From Ottowia testudinis (GTDB lineage Bacteria; Pseudomonadota; Gammaproteobacteria; Burkholderiales; Burkholderiaceae_C): a stretch of 64,000 nt of DNA. Numbering within the stretch: position 1 is the first letter of the stretch; the number at the start of each line of letters is the position of its first letter. The DNA lies in contig NZ_CP071796.1 of the NCBI RefSeq assembly GCF_017498525.1, forward strand, positions 868,001 to 932,000, written 5' to 3'. Of the stretch, positions 19,099 to 31,691 are shown one piece after another. The notes below the pieces were generated by a model, which was not told where the DNA came from, made no database searches, and saw only the letters and a list, made by a program, of their open reading frames with translations. A program made the position numbers and the translations under genes.

Positions 19099-20838
19099 CT
19101 ACTCGTTGGTACAGGCCAGCACTTCTTCAAGCGAAGTGACGCCGATCTTGACTTTTTGCAGCCCCGAATCGCGCAGCGAGCGCACGCCTTCGCGCCGCGC
19201 CTGCTCTGCGATCTCCAGCGCGCTGCCGTCGGCCAGAATGATGCGCTGGAGTTCTTCGGTGATGGGCATGACCTCGTAAATGCCGACGCGGCCCTTATAG
19301 CCGTTGTTGCAGGCCGAGCAGCCGACGGGTTTGTAAGGCGTCCAGCTGCCGTCCAGCTCCAATTCATCGAAGCCGGCCTCCAGCAGTGTTTCGCGCGGAA
19401 TGTCGACCGGTGCCTTGCATTGCACACACAGCCGCCGGGCCAGGCGTTGTGCGGTGATCAGGATCACGCTGGACGCTATGTTGAAAGGGGCAATGCCCAT
19501 GTTCCGCATGCGCGTCAACGTCGTCGGCGCGTCGTTGGTGTGCAGCGTCGACAATACCAGGTGACCGGTTTGCGCGGCCTTGATGGAGATGTCAGCGGTC
19601 TCCAGATCGCGAATCTCGCCCACCATGATGATGTCCGGATCCTGGCGCAGAAACGCCTTCAATGCCACGGCAAAGGTCAGTCCGGCCTTGTCGTTGACGT
19701 TGACCTGATTGACGCCCGGCAAGTTGATTTCGGATGGATCCTCCGCGGTCGCGATGTTCACGCCCGGCTTGTTCAGCAGGTTCAAGCAGGTGTAGAGCGA
19801 TACGGTCTTACCAGAGCCCGTGGGCCCGGTCACCAGGATCATGCCGTATGGGCGTTCGATGGCCTTGAGCAAGCGCTCCTTCTCGATCGGCTCGTAACCC
19901 AGCGCATCGATGCCCAGTTTGGCGCTGCTTGGATCGAGAATACGGATCACGATTTTCTCGCCGAAAAGCGTGGGTAAGGTGCTGACACGGAAGTCGATCA
20001 CGCGGTCGGGTCCGATCTTCAGCTTCATGCGACCGTCCTGCGGCACGCGCTTCTCGGAAATGTCCAGGCGCGACAGCACCTTGATGCGCGAGGCCAGCTT
20101 TTCCTTGATCGCGACGGGTGGTGAGACGATCTCGCGCAACTCGCCGTCGATGCGGAAGCGCACCCGATAGTTGTGCTCGTAGGGCTCGAAGTGCAAGTCA
20201 GACGCCCGCATGTTGAAAGCGTCGAGCAGCATCTTTTGAAGGAACTTGACGACCGGCGCATCTTCGACATCGGTCTGCGGTGCTTCGGTGTCCTCGGCCG
20301 GCGCGTCTGTGGCCAGCGACGCCTCGTCGAATTCGAAATCACCGCCGACGATGCTGTCCATCGCCTGGGTCGCCGTCTTGGTGTGCTCTTCGATCAGGCG
20401 CGAGAGTTTGTTGAACTCGCCGATGACCCACTCGACGCCCATCTGCGTCGCAAACTTGATCTTTTCGGCCGCTTCGTGGTCGGATGGGTCTGCCGTGACG
20501 ACGATCAATCGACCGCCGCGCTTGCTCAAAGCCAGGATGCGGTAGGTGGCGGAGAGCTTGGGGTCGAGCAAGTCCTTGGGCAAGCGCTGCGCATCGAGCG
20601 CATCGATGTCCAGCAGCGGTGCCGAAAACGCCTGCGCCATCGTGTGCGCGAGGTCCGACGCGGAAATCGCACCCGACTCGGTTAACTCGGTGATGAAATT
20701 GCGATTGGCGGCCTTGGCCTTGCGGAAAACATCATCGGCAGTCTGCTGGCTGATCTTGCCAGCCATGACCAATGCGCGGCCCACGCCGGGCAGCGCGGTC
20801 GGTACGGCGGATTTGGAGATTGGGTCAGCAACGGCCAT
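19099..20838 (-). CDS. pilB: Type IV pilus assembly ATPase PilB
   Basis: Hexameric ATPase driving pilus extension. From the preferred ATG at 20838 (MAVADPISK) the product has 579 residues; an ATG six codons upstream (20856) is possible. N-terminal T2SSE domain, then Walker A GPTGSGKTVSLY, Asp box, Walker B IIMVGEIRD, His box GHLVLSTLHTND, and a C-terminal four-cysteine zinc motif (CVQCKAP and CSACNNGYKG). These features distinguish it from PilT. Confidence 0.97.
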   Translation of the reverse strand: MAVADPISKSAVPTALPGVGRALVMAGKISQQTADDVFRKAKAANRNFITELTESGAISASDLAHTMAQAFSAPLLDIDALDAQRLPKDLLDPKLSATYRILALSKRGGRLIVVTADPSDHEAAEKIKFATQMGVEWVIGEFNKLSRLIEEHTKTATQAMDSIVGGDFEFDEASLATDAPAEDTEAPQTDVEDAPVVKFLQKMLLDAFNMRASDLHFEPYEHNYRVRFRIDGELREIVSPPVAIKEKLASRIKVLSRLDISEKRVPQDGRMKLKIGPDRVIDFRVSTLPTLFGEKIVIRILDPSSAKLGIDALGYEPIEKERLLKAIERPYGMILVTGPTGSGKTVSLYTCLNLLNKPGVNIATAEDPSEINLPGVNQVNVNDKAGLTFAVALKAFLRQDPDIIMVGEIRDLETADISIKAAQTGHLVLSTLHTNDAPTTLTRMRNMGIAPFNIASSVILITAQRLARRLCVQCKAPVDIPRETLLEAGFDELELDGSWTPYKPVGCSACNNGYKGRVGIYEVMPITEELQRIILADGSALEIAEQARREGVRSLRDSGLQKVKIGVTSLEEVLACTNE

Positions 20839-20983
20839 ATAGTGCGTCGTCGTCAAGCAGGCAAAAAAGCCCGTCGATCATCGCTGATTGGTGAAAATCT
20901 GTAAACGATGCCTCCGACCAGTGTGTGCATCAATTGACACATCGGCAAAGGTAGACCAGGCAAGGGGAATACTGCAAGATAAA

Positions 20984-21060
20984 TGGTCGGGGTGAGAGGA
21001 TTCGAACCTCCGGCCTCTACGTCCCGAACGTAGCGCTCTACCAGGCTAAGCTACACCCCG
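20984..21060 (-). tRNA. tRNA-Pro (anticodon CGG)
   Basis: 77-nt cloverleaf on the minus strand beginning CGGGGTGTAGC and ending CACCCCGACCA with encoded CCA. Anticodon stem CTACG/CGTAG with loop TTCGGGA gives CGG. Confidence 0.97.
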
Positions 21061-21083
21061 ATGGCGTCTGGCGCAAGATCTTG

Positions 21084-22067
21084 CTAGGCGCGCCGCTGCA
21101 GCAGCTGTGCCGCCAATTCTATCAAACTGTCCGTGAACTCATTCGCAGGCAGCGTGCGTGCGGCCTCAATGGCGCGCTCGGCCTGCGCTGCCGCCGCGGC
21201 GCGAGTGCTATCCAGCGCTCCCGTTCGGCGAACAAGCTCGAGGACGCGGGGCAGATCCTCCGTGCTGCCGCTTTCGATGGCCCGTCGCACGACGTCTGCG
21301 TCGGTGGCGTTGCCGAGCTTCATGGCCAGGATGAGCGGCAAGGTGGCCTTGCCTTCGCGCAGATCGTCGCCCAGGTTCTTACCCATTTCCGTAGCGTCGC
21401 CGTCGTAATCGAGCACGTCGTCGATGACTTGAAACGCGGTGCCCAGCGACTGTCCGTATTCAGCACAGGCTGCTCGAATCTCGGCAGAGCCATCGGCCAA
21501 GATTGCTGCCAGCTCGCAACTGGCTTCAAACAGCTTGGCGGTCTTGGAGCGGATGACCTGCAAATAGGCCGCCTCGTCGAGCGAGGCGTCGTGCATGTTC
21601 ATCAGTTGCAGCACTTCGCCTTCGGCAATGACGTTGGTGGCGTTGGCGAGGACCTGCATGATTTGCATGTTTTCACTTTCCACCATCATTTGGAAAGCGC
21701 GCGAATACAGGAAATCGCCCACCAGCACGCTGGCTGGATTGCCAAACACCTCGTTGGCCGTGAGGCGGCCGCGGCGCAATTTGGATTCGTCCACCACGTC
21801 GTCGTGCAGCAGCGTGGCGGTGTGGATGAACTCCACCACGGCGGCCAGATTGAAGCGCTGCGGATGCCGGCAGCCCAGCGCGCCGCACATCAGCATCAGC
21901 AGCACGGGGCGCAGCCGCTTGCCGCCCGCTGAAATGATGTAGCTGGCCACCTGGCCAACGAGCGGCACGCCGGAATGGAGCCGGCGCAAGATGGCGGCAT
22001 CCACCTCGCGCATGTCGGCGGCAGCCAGCGTCAACGCGCGGGTGATGGGGGTGTTGGAGACGGGCAA
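21084..22067 (-). CDS. ispB: Polyprenyl (octaprenyl) diphosphate synthase
   Basis: Trans-prenyltransferase that elongates the isoprenoid chain used for ubiquinone side chains. The 327-residue product has both aspartate-rich motifs, LLHDDVVDESKLRRG and QVIDDVLDYDG, plus the GGKRLRP substrate-binding block. Chain length (C40) is assumed from beta-proteobacterial homologues and not shown by the sequence. It is divergent from rplU, the standard ispB/rplU-rpmA arrangement. Confidence 0.95.
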   Translation of the reverse strand: MPVSNTPITRALTLAAADMREVDAAILRRLHSGVPLVGQVASYIISAGGKRLRPVLLMLMCGALGCRHPQRFNLAAVVEFIHTATLLHDDVVDESKLRRGRLTANEVFGNPASVLVGDFLYSRAFQMMVESENMQIMQVLANATNVIAEGEVLQLMNMHDASLDEAAYLQVIRSKTAKLFEASCELAAILADGSAEIRAACAEYGQSLGTAFQVIDDVLDYDGDATEMGKNLGDDLREGKATLPLILAMKLGNATDADVVRRAIESGSTEDLPRVLELVRRTGALDSTRAAAAAQAERAIEAARTLPANEFTDSLIELAAQLLQRRA

Positions 22068-22187
22068 GAGAGGCGCGGCGTGAAAAACTCAAGTGCGGCA
22101 AAAACCTAGCGTGCCGCAGACCGGCTCAATTATAGGTTTCGAGGGCATTCGCGAGAGGCCTGTCGCTTCATCGGTCGCGGGTCCAAT

Positions 22188-22216
22188 TTGTGCAGTGACT
22201 GGGTCACCGCTATAAT
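22188..22216 (+). promoter_or_regulatory. Sigma-70-type promoter for rplU-rpmA
   Basis: TTGTGC at 22188-22193, a 17-base spacer, then a perfect TATAAT at 22211-22216, about 52 bases upstream of the rplU start codon. Confidence 0.75.
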
Positions 22217-22268
22217 GCGCGGTTCTGTCAGAAATCCGTCTGGCGGATCCATCCTAAGAAGGATTCCT

Positions 22269-22598
22269 ATGTACGCGGTCATAAAAACCGGTGGCAAGCA
22301 GTATCGCGTGGCTGCCGGCGAAAAAATTAAAGTAGAACAGATTGCTGCGGACGTTGGCCAGGAGATCACGTTCGATCAGGTGTTGGCTGTCGGCAACGGC
22401 GGCGACCTGCAGATCGGCGCACCCCTGGTGTCCGGCGCTTCCGTGGTGGCCAAGGTGGTCGCCCATGGCAAGCACGACAAGGTGCGCATCTTCAAGATGC
22501 GCCGTCGCAAGCACTATCAAAAGCGCCAGGGCCATCGCCAGGGCTATACCGAACTCGAGATCGGCACCATCAGCGGTGCCGGCAAGTCCAAGGAGTAA
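22269..22598 (+). CDS. rplU: 50S ribosomal protein L21
   Basis: Large-subunit ribosomal protein binding 23S rRNA with L20. The 109-residue product begins [20 protein letters not shown], the family signature, and contains [23 protein letters not shown] near the end. AAGGA lies ahead of the ATG at 22269; the open frame extends upstream but covers the promoter. First gene of rplU-rpmA-obgE. Confidence 0.99.
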   Translation: MYAVIKTGGKQYRVAAGEKIKVEQIAADVGQEITFDQVLAVGNGGDLQIGAPLVSGASVVAKVVAHGKHDKVRIFKMRRRKHYQKRQGHRQGYTELEIGTISGAGKSKE

Positions 22599-22604
22599 AG
22601 CACC

Positions 22605-22865
22605 ATGGCACAGAAAAAAGGCGGCGGCTCCACGCGAAACGGCCGCGATTCCAAGCCCAAGATGCTGGGCGTCAAGGTGTTCGGCGGCCAGACCATTACC
22701 GCTGGCGCCATCATCGTGCGCCAGCGCGGCACGCGCTTTCACGCGGGGGCTAACGTCGGCGTCGGCAAGGACCACACCCTGTTCGCCTTGGTTGATGGAC
22801 AGGTGTCGTTCGCGACCAAGGGCGCGCTGAACAAGCACGTCGTTCTGGTCACGCCTGCCGCCTGA
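22605..22865 (+). CDS. rpmA: 50S ribosomal protein L27
   Basis: Ribosomal protein L27, whose N-terminus reaches the peptidyl-transferase centre. 86 residues, starting [20 protein letters not shown] with the conserved [17 protein letters not shown] core. There is no cleavable N-terminal extension of the Firmicutes type. Six bases after rplU. Confidence 0.99.
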   Translation: MAQKKGGGSTRNGRDSKPKMLGVKVFGGQTITAGAIIVRQRGTRFHAGANVGVGKDHTLFALVDGQVSFATKGALNKHVVLVTPAA

Positions 22866-22891
22866 CCAACTGCTTTTGCTTGGCACAACGG

Positions 22892-22913
22892 AGCCCCGCC
22901 TAATCGCGGGGCT
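22892..22913 (+). terminator. Stem-loop between rpmA and obgE
   Basis: AGCCCCGC (22892-22899) pairs with GCGGGGCT (22906-22913), followed by only TTT. Could be a partial terminator or attenuator lowering obgE expression relative to the ribosomal proteins. Confidence 0.6.
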
Positions 22914-22940
22914 TTGGTGTTTCTGGTGGCGCTCGAGTGA

Positions 22941-24015
<1,075 letters not shown>

Positions 24016-24017
<2 letters not shown>

Positions 24018-24071
24018 CTACATAAAATATAGCTGCTCGCGCTTTTTGGATAGGCGCTAGAGCCTTAAATC
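24016..24071 (+). repeat. Family A palindromic repeat, copy A5
   Basis: ATAGCTGCTCGCGCTTTTTG, then GATAGGCGCTAGAGCC. It spans exactly from the obgE stop codon to the proB start codon. Confidence 0.85.
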
Positions 24072-25217
24072 ATGGATAACAACACATCCGAAGTGCTGCG
24101 CCAGGCGCGGCGCATTGTGATCAAGGTGGGCTCCAGCCTGGTGACCAACGAAGGGCGCGGGCTGGACGAAGCGGCCATCGGCGAATGGAGCCGCCAAATG
24201 GCGCTGCTGGCCGGTGAGCCAGGCGCGCGGCGCGAGGTGGTCATGGTCTCCAGCGGCGCCATCGCCGAAGGCATGAAGCGCCTGGGCTGGCCCAAGCGCC
24301 CGCGCGAGGTGAACGAGCTGCAGGCCGCTGCCGCCGTCGGCCAGATGGGCCTGGCGCAGATGTACGAGACCAAGCTGCGCGAGCAGGGGCTGCGCAGCGC
24401 CCAGGTGCTGCTCACGCACGCCGACCTGGCCGACCGCGAGCGCTACCTCAATGCCCGCTCCACGCTGCTGACCCTGCTGCAATACCAGGTGCTGCCGGTC
24501 ATCAACGAGAACGACACCGTGGTCACGGACGAAATCAAGGTGGGCGACAACGACACGCTGGGCGCGCTGGTGGCCAACCTGATCGAAGCCGACCTGCTCA
24601 TCATCCTGACCGACCAGAAGGGCCTGTACACGGCCGATCCGCGCAGCGACCCGGCGGCCGAATTCGTGCACGAGGCGCGCGCCGGCGACTTGGCGCTGGA
24701 GCGCATGGCCGGTGGCGCCGGCTCCAGCATCGGCAAGGGTGGCATGCTGACCAAGATTCTGGCCGCCAAGCGCGCGGCGGCTTCTGGTGCTTCGACGGTG
24801 ATCGCCTGGGGGCGCGAACCCGACGCGCTGCTGCGTTTGGCGCGCGGCGAACGCATCGGCACACTGCTGGTGGCGCCCACGCAGAAGCTGCAAGCACGCA
24901 AGCAGTGGATTGCCGATCACCTGCAGTTGCGGGGCGCGCTGATGGTGGACGAGGGCGCCGTGGCCAAGCTGCGCGGCGCTGGCACCAGCCTGCTGCCCAT
25001 CGGCATGACTCAGGTGGAGGGCGTGTTCGCGCGCGGCGATGTGGTGGCCATCCGCGATGCCGCCGGTGCCGAAGTGGCGCGCGGGCTGGCCAACTATTCA
25101 AGCGCCGAGGCGCGCCTGCTGTGCAGAAAGCCATCCAGCGAAATCAACGCGCTGCTGGGCTACATGGCCGAACCGGAGATGGTGCACCGCGACAACATGG
25201 TGCTGTCGCGTCAATAG
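24072..25217 (+). CDS. proB: Glutamate 5-kinase
   Basis: First enzyme of proline synthesis from glutamate, making gamma-glutamyl phosphate. The 381-residue product has the amino-acid kinase domain ([51 protein letters not shown], and [13 protein letters not shown]) and a C-terminal PUA domain. Downstream proA is not adjacent; instead, repeat A6 and a converging gene follow. Confidence 0.98.
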   Translation: MDNNTSEVLRQARRIVIKVGSSLVTNEGRGLDEAAIGEWSRQMALLAGEPGARREVVMVSSGAIAEGMKRLGWPKRPREVNELQAAAAVGQMGLAQMYETKLREQGLRSAQVLLTHADLADRERYLNARSTLLTLLQYQVLPVINENDTVVTDEIKVGDNDTLGALVANLIEADLLIILTDQKGLYTADPRSDPAAEFVHEARAGDLALERMAGGAGSSIGKGGMLTKILAAKRAAASGASTVIAWGREPDALLRLARGERIGTLLVAPTQKLQARKQWIADHLQLRGALMVDEGAVAKLRGAGTSLLPIGMTQVEGVFARGDVVAIRDAAGAEVARGLANYSSAEARLLCRKPSSEINALLGYMAEPEMVHRDNMVLSRQ

Positions 25218-25268
25218 CCTTTTGGGCTGCTGGCGCTTGATGGGCAAGCGCAACCAGCTATCAATAGT
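25214..25268 (-). repeat. Family A palindromic repeat, copy A6
   Basis: TGGCGCTTGATGGGCAAGCG, CAACCAGCTATCAATAG, in reverse orientation. It overlaps the proB stop region and the 3-prime end of the CNP1-like gene, and so lies between convergent genes. Confidence 0.8.
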
Positions 25269-25788
25269 AGAGCGATTGATTGCCCGACCGCAGCTCGCGC
25301 ACCATGTCGGCCGCGGTCTGGCGCACGCCGGTACCGAGGCACAGGCCGCTGCGCGCCAGCTGAAACGGATGCTGCACCATGATGCTGGTTTGCCCGCGCA
25401 TGCTTTTCCAGGCGTCTTCGCCACTTGGCGACCAGGCGTTGCCCTGCGCCTGGCGGGCGTAGACACGGTATTCGCCGGTAGCGCAGCGGATGCCTTCGTA
25501 GCTGGCGTTGACCGCCGACACCCCGCGCGCCACCACCACGTATCGCACGATGCCGGTCTGGTGGTTGATGCTGATCGTATCTGGGTCAATGCCCATGCGC
25601 ACGGTGGATGAGCGCGGCATCTCGATGTCGATCAGGCGGCTGGTGCTGTAAGCCGGCGGCGGGGGCACCGCGTCCTCGCGCCAGTCGGCGCGGTCCAGCT
25701 CGGCGTACTGCGCCAGGGCGGGCGTTGTCCAGGCCACGGCGCACGCGGTGACCGCCAACCAACGCCGGAAGGAGGGCGGCTGGCTCAT
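25261..25788 (-). CDS. CNP1-like family secreted protein
   Basis: Exported protein of the CNP1-like family (named after a cryptic neisserial protein); function unknown. 175 residues with a clear signal peptide ([20 protein letters not shown]) and a single domain containing [31 protein letters not shown], the family core. Its ATG overlaps the rppH stop as ATGA, so both are translated from one message. Confidence 0.85.
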   Translation of the reverse strand: MSQPPSFRRWLAVTACAVAWTTPALAQYAELDRADWREDAVPPPPAYSTSRLIDIEMPRSSTVRMGIDPDTISINHQTGIVRYVVVARGVSAVNASYEGIRCATGEYRVYARQAQGNAWSPSGEDAWKSMRGQTSIMVQHPFQLARSGLCLGTGVRQTAADMVRELRSGNQSLYY

Positions 25789-26438
25789 GACTCATCCCCC
25801 GGACCGAAAGGGGAGCGTGGCACTCTTTCCCGCACGGCGCCTGGCGGCAGCGCCATGGAGGGGTCGCCAGAGCGGCGGTCGTACCGATCCTGAGTCTGGA
25901 TGGGCGCCAACTCATCGTGCTCGCGCGGCCGCATACCGCCACGCAGATAGCGATTGCGGTGTTCTTGGCGTGGCAGAAAGCGCGCCAGCTCGGTCAGGGC
26001 CATTTCGTACACGCCGCGCTTGAACTCGACCACCACGTCGAGCGGAACCCAATAATCATTCCAGCGCCAGGCGTCGAACTCGGGGTGGTTGGTGGCGCGC
26101 AGGTTAAGCTGCCAATCGTGAGCCATCAATTGCAGCAGATACCAAATCTGTTTTTGGCCCTTGTAGTGACCGCGCGCATCGCGGCGGATGAACCGGTCTG
26201 GCACCTCATAGCGCAACCAGTCGCGGGTTCGGGCCACGATGCGCACATGCTCCGGCTGAAGGCCGACTTCCTCGTGCAGTTCGCGGAACATGGCTTGTTC
26301 AGGGGATTCACCCCGATCAATGCCGCCTTGCGGAAACTGCCAAGAATGGGTGCGAATGCGCTTGCCCCAAAATACCTGATTCTTCTGGTTGAGCAAGATG
26401 ATGCCGACGTTCGGGCGAAAGCCTTCCCGGTCGAGCAT
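25785..26438 (-). CDS. rppH: RNA 5-prime pyrophosphohydrolase RppH
   Basis: NUDIX hydrolase that removes pyrophosphate from 5-prime triphosphate mRNA ends and so triggers RNase E decay. The 217-residue product starts [27 protein letters not shown], with the NUDIX box [22 protein letters not shown] and the RppH-specific QFPQGG before it. The ATG at 26438 is used; a TTG two codons upstream extends the open frame. The C-terminal 60 residues form a low-complexity, arginine-rich tail, as in other beta-proteobacterial RppH. Confidence 0.96.
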   Translation of the reverse strand: MLDREGFRPNVGIILLNQKNQVFWGKRIRTHSWQFPQGGIDRGESPEQAMFRELHEEVGLQPEHVRIVARTRDWLRYEVPDRFIRRDARGHYKGQKQIWYLLQLMAHDWQLNLRATNHPEFDAWRWNDYWVPLDVVVEFKRGVYEMALTELARFLPRQEHRNRYLRGGMRPREHDELAPIQTQDRYDRRSGDPSMALPPGAVRERVPRSPFGPGDES

Positions 26439-26548
26439 AATCAAACCCCAATTTCAATAGTTGTTTCCATTATGCACGGTGCCCTGAAGCCGGCAAGTGG
26501 GCACAAACCCCATTCGCGGCGTGGGCTTCATCACGCCGCTGCTTCCAG

Positions 26549-28290
<1,742 letters not shown>

Positions 28291-28294
<4 letters not shown>

Positions 28295-28947
28295 CGGCGT
28301 CCGCCGCGCGGCCGGGCCGCGATGAAGCTTTGCCTGACAGAAGAAAATGCCTCCAGCGTTTGTCTGTATTGTCTGGAGCGCTCCTTTTTCATGAGCATTC
28401 GCGCGCGGGCGGCCAGCTCGAAGAGCCTCTGGCCGATTCGGTGCGCAGCGCTTTGAGTTCGGCCATTGCCAACAGCGCGCCGCCGGTGCCCACGTTTGCC
28501 ACCACCGAGGCGCGCCTGTCCTATCTGCGTTGGCTGTCGGCCATGAGCGACCGGCTTTACAGCCGCGTGAAGGACTTTCCAACGCGCGTCGAACTGCTGC
28601 AAACCATCTGGTACGAAAGCCGCCGCGCGGGACTCGACACCTCGATGGTGCTGGGCTTGATCCAGGTCGAGAGCGCGTTTCGCAAGTTCGCCGTCTCCAG
28701 CGTCGGCGCGCGCGGCTACATGCAGATCATGCCGTTCTGGACGCGGGTGATTGGCGACGGCGATCCGGGCAAGCTGTTTCACATGCAGACCAACTTGCGC
28801 TTTGGCTGCGTGATCCTGCGGCATTATCTGGATCGCGAGCGCGGCGATCTGTTCATGGCGCTCGGCCGCTACAACGGCTCGCGCGGCAAGCCGCCGTATC
28901 CGAACGCGGTGTTCGCGGCGCAGAAAAAGTGGTTTTTTACGGGGTAG
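28291..28947 (+). CDS. Lytic transglycosylase (SLT domain)
   Basis: Secreted or membrane-associated murein-cleaving enzyme with an SLT domain, 218 residues. The catalytic motif region is [33 protein letters not shown], with the likely catalytic Glu in QVESAF, then [12 protein letters not shown] and the C-terminal [19 protein letters not shown]. Residues about 20-40 are hydrophobic and probably form a signal peptide. The ATG at 28291 overlaps the proS stop codon; the larger open frame upstream is an out-of-frame shadow of proS. Confidence 0.9.
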
Positions 28948-28955
28948 CGCCCGTC

Positions 28956-28991
28956 CATCAAGCGCGAGCAGCTATCAAAAAAATAGTTATT
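28956..28991 (-). repeat. Family A half-copy A7
   Basis: CATCAAGCGCGAGCAGCTAT followed by A-rich sequence. Only half of the palindrome is present, between convergent genes. Confidence 0.65.
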
Positions 28992-30288
28992 CGGTGCTGG
29001 GCGGTCCGGTGCGCGTGACCAGCACCTGGTCGATCCGGTAGTTGTCCACGTCCATCACCTCGAAGCGGTAATCGCTCACCGTCACGCTGTCGGTGCGGCG
29101 CGGCACGCGGCGCAGCATCATCATCAAAAAGCCGGCCAGCGTGTCGTATTCGCCCTGGCCGGGCAGATCGTCCAGCTCCAGCGCACGCTGCACGTCCTGC
29201 ATCGGCGTATGGCCGTCGATCAGCCAGCTGCCGTCGTCGCGCCGCACGATCAGATCCTCGTCCTCGGGCGTGACCAGCTCGCCCATCACCGTGCTCATGA
29301 CGTCGTTCAGCGTCACCACACCGACGATGGTGCTGTATTCGTTGACGATCAGCGCGAAATCCTCATGCTGTTGGCGGAACTGGTGCAGCACCTCGGACAG
29401 GCTCAGGCTGTCTGGCACCACCACCACCTTGTGCAGCAGCCCGTCGTCGGTCAGCACAATGGGGCGCTGGTTCAGCACGCGCTGGAACAATTCCTTGGCA
29501 TCCACATAGCCCAACACCTGATCCAGACCGCCGTCGCAGACCGGGTAGGTCGAAAACGGCTCGGCGGCGATGAGCAGGCGAACCTCTTCATCTGTGGCGT
29601 CGCGCCGCAGCCAGGCGATGTGGTCGCGCGGCGTCATGGCGCTGGTGACGGTGCGGGTGTCCAGCTCGAACACGTTTTCGATCACCTGCTGTTCGGGCCG
29701 GTCGAGCACGCCGGCCTGCGTGCCGGCCTCGGCCAGGGCCAGGATGTCGTCGGGCGTGATGCGCTCGTCGCGCTGCGTGGGCAACCCCAGCAGCCGCATG
29801 ATGACGTCGGTGCAGCGCGTGTACAGCCAAACGATCGGTTTGAACACCAGCAGAAAGCGCTCCATCGGGCCGACCACGGCCATTGCCACGCGCTCGGGCT
29901 CGGCCATGCCCAGGCGCTTGGGCACCAGGTCGGCAAAGACGACGAACAGCGACGTCACGGCCGCCACCGAACCGGCAAATGCCAGCGTGGCCGCAGTGCG
30001 CTCGGGCAGCCAGCCACTGAGCGCGGCCGCCAGGTAGGGGCTCAGCAGTCCTTCGCCCACGATGCCGCCCAGGATGGCGATGGCGTTCAATCCGATCTGC
30101 ACCGCCGTGAAATAAAAACCCGGCTGCTCCTGAACCCGCAGCACGCGCAGCGCGCGCGCATCGCCATCGTCGGCCAGCTGGCGCAGTCTCAGGCGGCGCG
30201 AAGCCGCCAGCGAGATCTCGGCCACTGAAAAAAACGCGCTCGCCGCGATCAGCAGCACGATGACCAGCAGACTCTGGGTGAAATTCAT
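28987..30288 (-). CDS. CNNM/CBS-domain membrane protein (hemolysin C/CorC family)
   Basis: Inner-membrane protein with an N-terminal DUF21/CNNM domain (TMs in NFTQSLLVIVLLIAASAFFSVAE, VQIGLNAIAILGGIVGE and a third near FAGSVAAVTSLFVVFADLVPKRLG), paired CBS domains, and a C-terminal CorC_HlyC domain. 433 residues from the ATG at 30288; an ATG four codons earlier exists. The family has been linked to magnesium or cobalt transport and is often mis-annotated as hemolysin. A paralogue is encoded at 32956. Confidence 0.93.
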   Translation of the reverse strand: MNFTQSLLVIVLLIAASAFFSVAEISLAASRRLRLRQLADDGDARALRVLRVQEQPGFYFTAVQIGLNAIAILGGIVGEGLLSPYLAAALSGWLPERTAATLAFAGSVAAVTSLFVVFADLVPKRLGMAEPERVAMAVVGPMERFLLVFKPIVWLYTRCTDVIMRLLGLPTQRDERITPDDILALAEAGTQAGVLDRPEQQVIENVFELDTRTVTSAMTPRDHIAWLRRDATDEEVRLLIAAEPFSTYPVCDGGLDQVLGYVDAKELFQRVLNQRPIVLTDDGLLHKVVVVPDSLSLSEVLHQFRQQHEDFALIVNEYSTIVGVVTLNDVMSTVMGELVTPEDEDLIVRRDDGSWLIDGHTPMQDVQRALELDDLPGQGEYDTLAGFLMMMLRRVPRRTDSVTVSDYRFEVMDVDNYRIDQVLVTRTGPPSTE

Positions 30289-30461
30289 GATGGGGCGCAC
30301 GCCGGGTGGCGCTGGGCGGCGTGGGTCGAGTGCTTGGCGCAGGATCGCGGGGCATCACATCGATCAGACGACGCGCATGGCAGTTTACACAGCGAAACAA
30401 CCCCCGCAGGCAAGGGGCTCGGCGTAGGAGACGGCCGACATCGTCCGGCGGCCCGCCTACC

Positions 30462-30467
30462 TATAAT
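30462..30467 (+). promoter_or_regulatory. Possible -10 element upstream of the YidB-OmpA gene
   Basis: Perfect TATAAT about 85 bases upstream of the start at 30552. No good -35 match at the right spacing, so this is a weak call. Confidence 0.4.
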
Positions 30468-30551
30468 TTTTGAGTCAAGTGGGCGGCCCTCTCTCTGCTG
30501 AGGGAGTGTGTCCCGCGCAATCCTCATGGCATCAACAGAAAGGCCATTTCC

Positions 30552-31589
30552 ATGTTCGACGTATTGATTCGCGAAGCCGGCGCGCGCTTCGGCTTAGGCG
30601 ACAAAGCTCTTCCCGTGGCGCAAATGCTGCTGGCCTACATGACCAACCGCGATACCGGTGGGCTGGCGGGCTTTTTGGAGAAGTTCAAGGCGGCCAACCT
30701 CGGCCCCATCATCCAATCGTGGCTCGGCGGCGGCCCCAGCGCCCAGCCCATCAGCAACAGCCAGGTCGAGACCGTGCTGGGGGGCTCTGGCGGCCTGCTG
30801 TCGCTGATCACCTCGCGTCTGGCGGTGAACCGCGACAACGTGACGTCGGCCATCGGTTACCTGCTGCCCGCCATCGTGGGGCGTTTGACCCCGGGCGGCA
30901 GCGTGCCGGCCGCTCTGCCGCCCGAGGTGACGAGTCTGGCGGCTGCTGGCCAAAGTCTGCTGGCCGCGCCCTCGATGGCAGCGGCCGCCGCGCCGGCGGC
31001 TGGCGGCGGCATGATGAAGTGGCTGCCCTGGGTCGTGGTGGCGGCAGCAGCGCTGATCGGCCTGTCTTATTGCGGCAAGCCCAAGACCACGCCGGATGTT
31101 GGCGTGCCGCCCGCGGCATCCGCGCCTGCGGAACCTGTGGCCGTGCCCGCGCCGGTGACGCCGGCCAGCGAGCCGGCCCCACCGGCCGCCACGGCCAGTG
31201 AGCCCGCGGCAGCCGCGTCGACGGAAGAGCCCACGGGTTCCGCCGTGGTCAGCCTGATCGATCCCAACACCATGCCTGCCCTGAAGGTGTATTTCGATTC
31301 CGGCAAGAGCGACGTGCACGCCGATTTTGCGGCCAAGGCGGCCGATTTGGTGGCTTACATGAAGGCCAATCCCGACGCCAAGGCTGTCATCTCGGGCTTC
31401 AACGACCCGACCGGCAACGCCGCCGCCAACGCCGAGCTGTCCAAGCACCGGGCCCAGGCGGTGCAGGCCGCGCTGGTGGCGGCTGGCGTGGCGCAAGACC
31501 ACACCTTGCTGGAGAAGCCGGCTGAAACCACTGGCACCTCCGCCACCAATGCGGCCTCGCGCCGCGTCGAGGTGGTGCTGCGCAAGTGA
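30552..31589 (+). CDS. YidB-like / OmpA domain fusion membrane protein
   Basis: A 345-residue protein of unknown role. The N-terminal 115 residues match the YidB/DUF937-like pattern (GFLEKFKAANLGPIIQSWLGGGPSAQPISNSQVETVLG). A membrane helix follows (WLPWVVVAAAALIGLSY), then an Ala/Pro/Glu-rich linker of about 70 residues, and a C-terminal OmpA-like peptidoglycan-binding domain (KVYFDSGKSDVHADFAAKA and NAELSKHRAQAVQAAL, ending NAASRRVEVVLRK). The layout would tie a cytoplasmic YidB part to the cell wall. Confidence 0.85.
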   Translation: MFDVLIREAGARFGLGDKALPVAQMLLAYMTNRDTGGLAGFLEKFKAANLGPIIQSWLGGGPSAQPISNSQVETVLGGSGGLLSLITSRLAVNRDNVTSAIGYLLPAIVGRLTPGGSVPAALPPEVTSLAAAGQSLLAAPSMAAAAAPAAGGGMMKWLPWVVVAAAALIGLSYCGKPKTTPDVGVPPAASAPAEPVAVPAPVTPASEPAPPAATASEPAAAASTEEPTGSAVVSLIDPNTMPALKVYFDSGKSDVHADFAAKAADLVAYMKANPDAKAVISGFNDPTGNAAANAELSKHRAQAVQAALVAAGVAQDHTLLEKPAETTGTSATNAASRRVEVVLRK

Positions 31590-31642
31590 GCCGGTAAACG
31601 GTTGCGCCGCGCACCTGGCAAGGCGGCGCGGCAGCATAAAAA

Positions 31643-31661
31643 ACGGACGCCTCGGCGTCCG
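31643..31661. terminator. Bidirectional terminator between the OmpA-fusion gene and grxD
   Basis: ACGGACGCC and GGCGTCCGT pair around a two-base centre, with A-run before and T-run after (AAAAAACGG... ...CCGTTTTTTT), so it can work on both strands for the convergent genes. Confidence 0.9.
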
Positions 31662-31691
31662 TTTTTTTGTGGCTTGCTTGGGTTGTACCGG

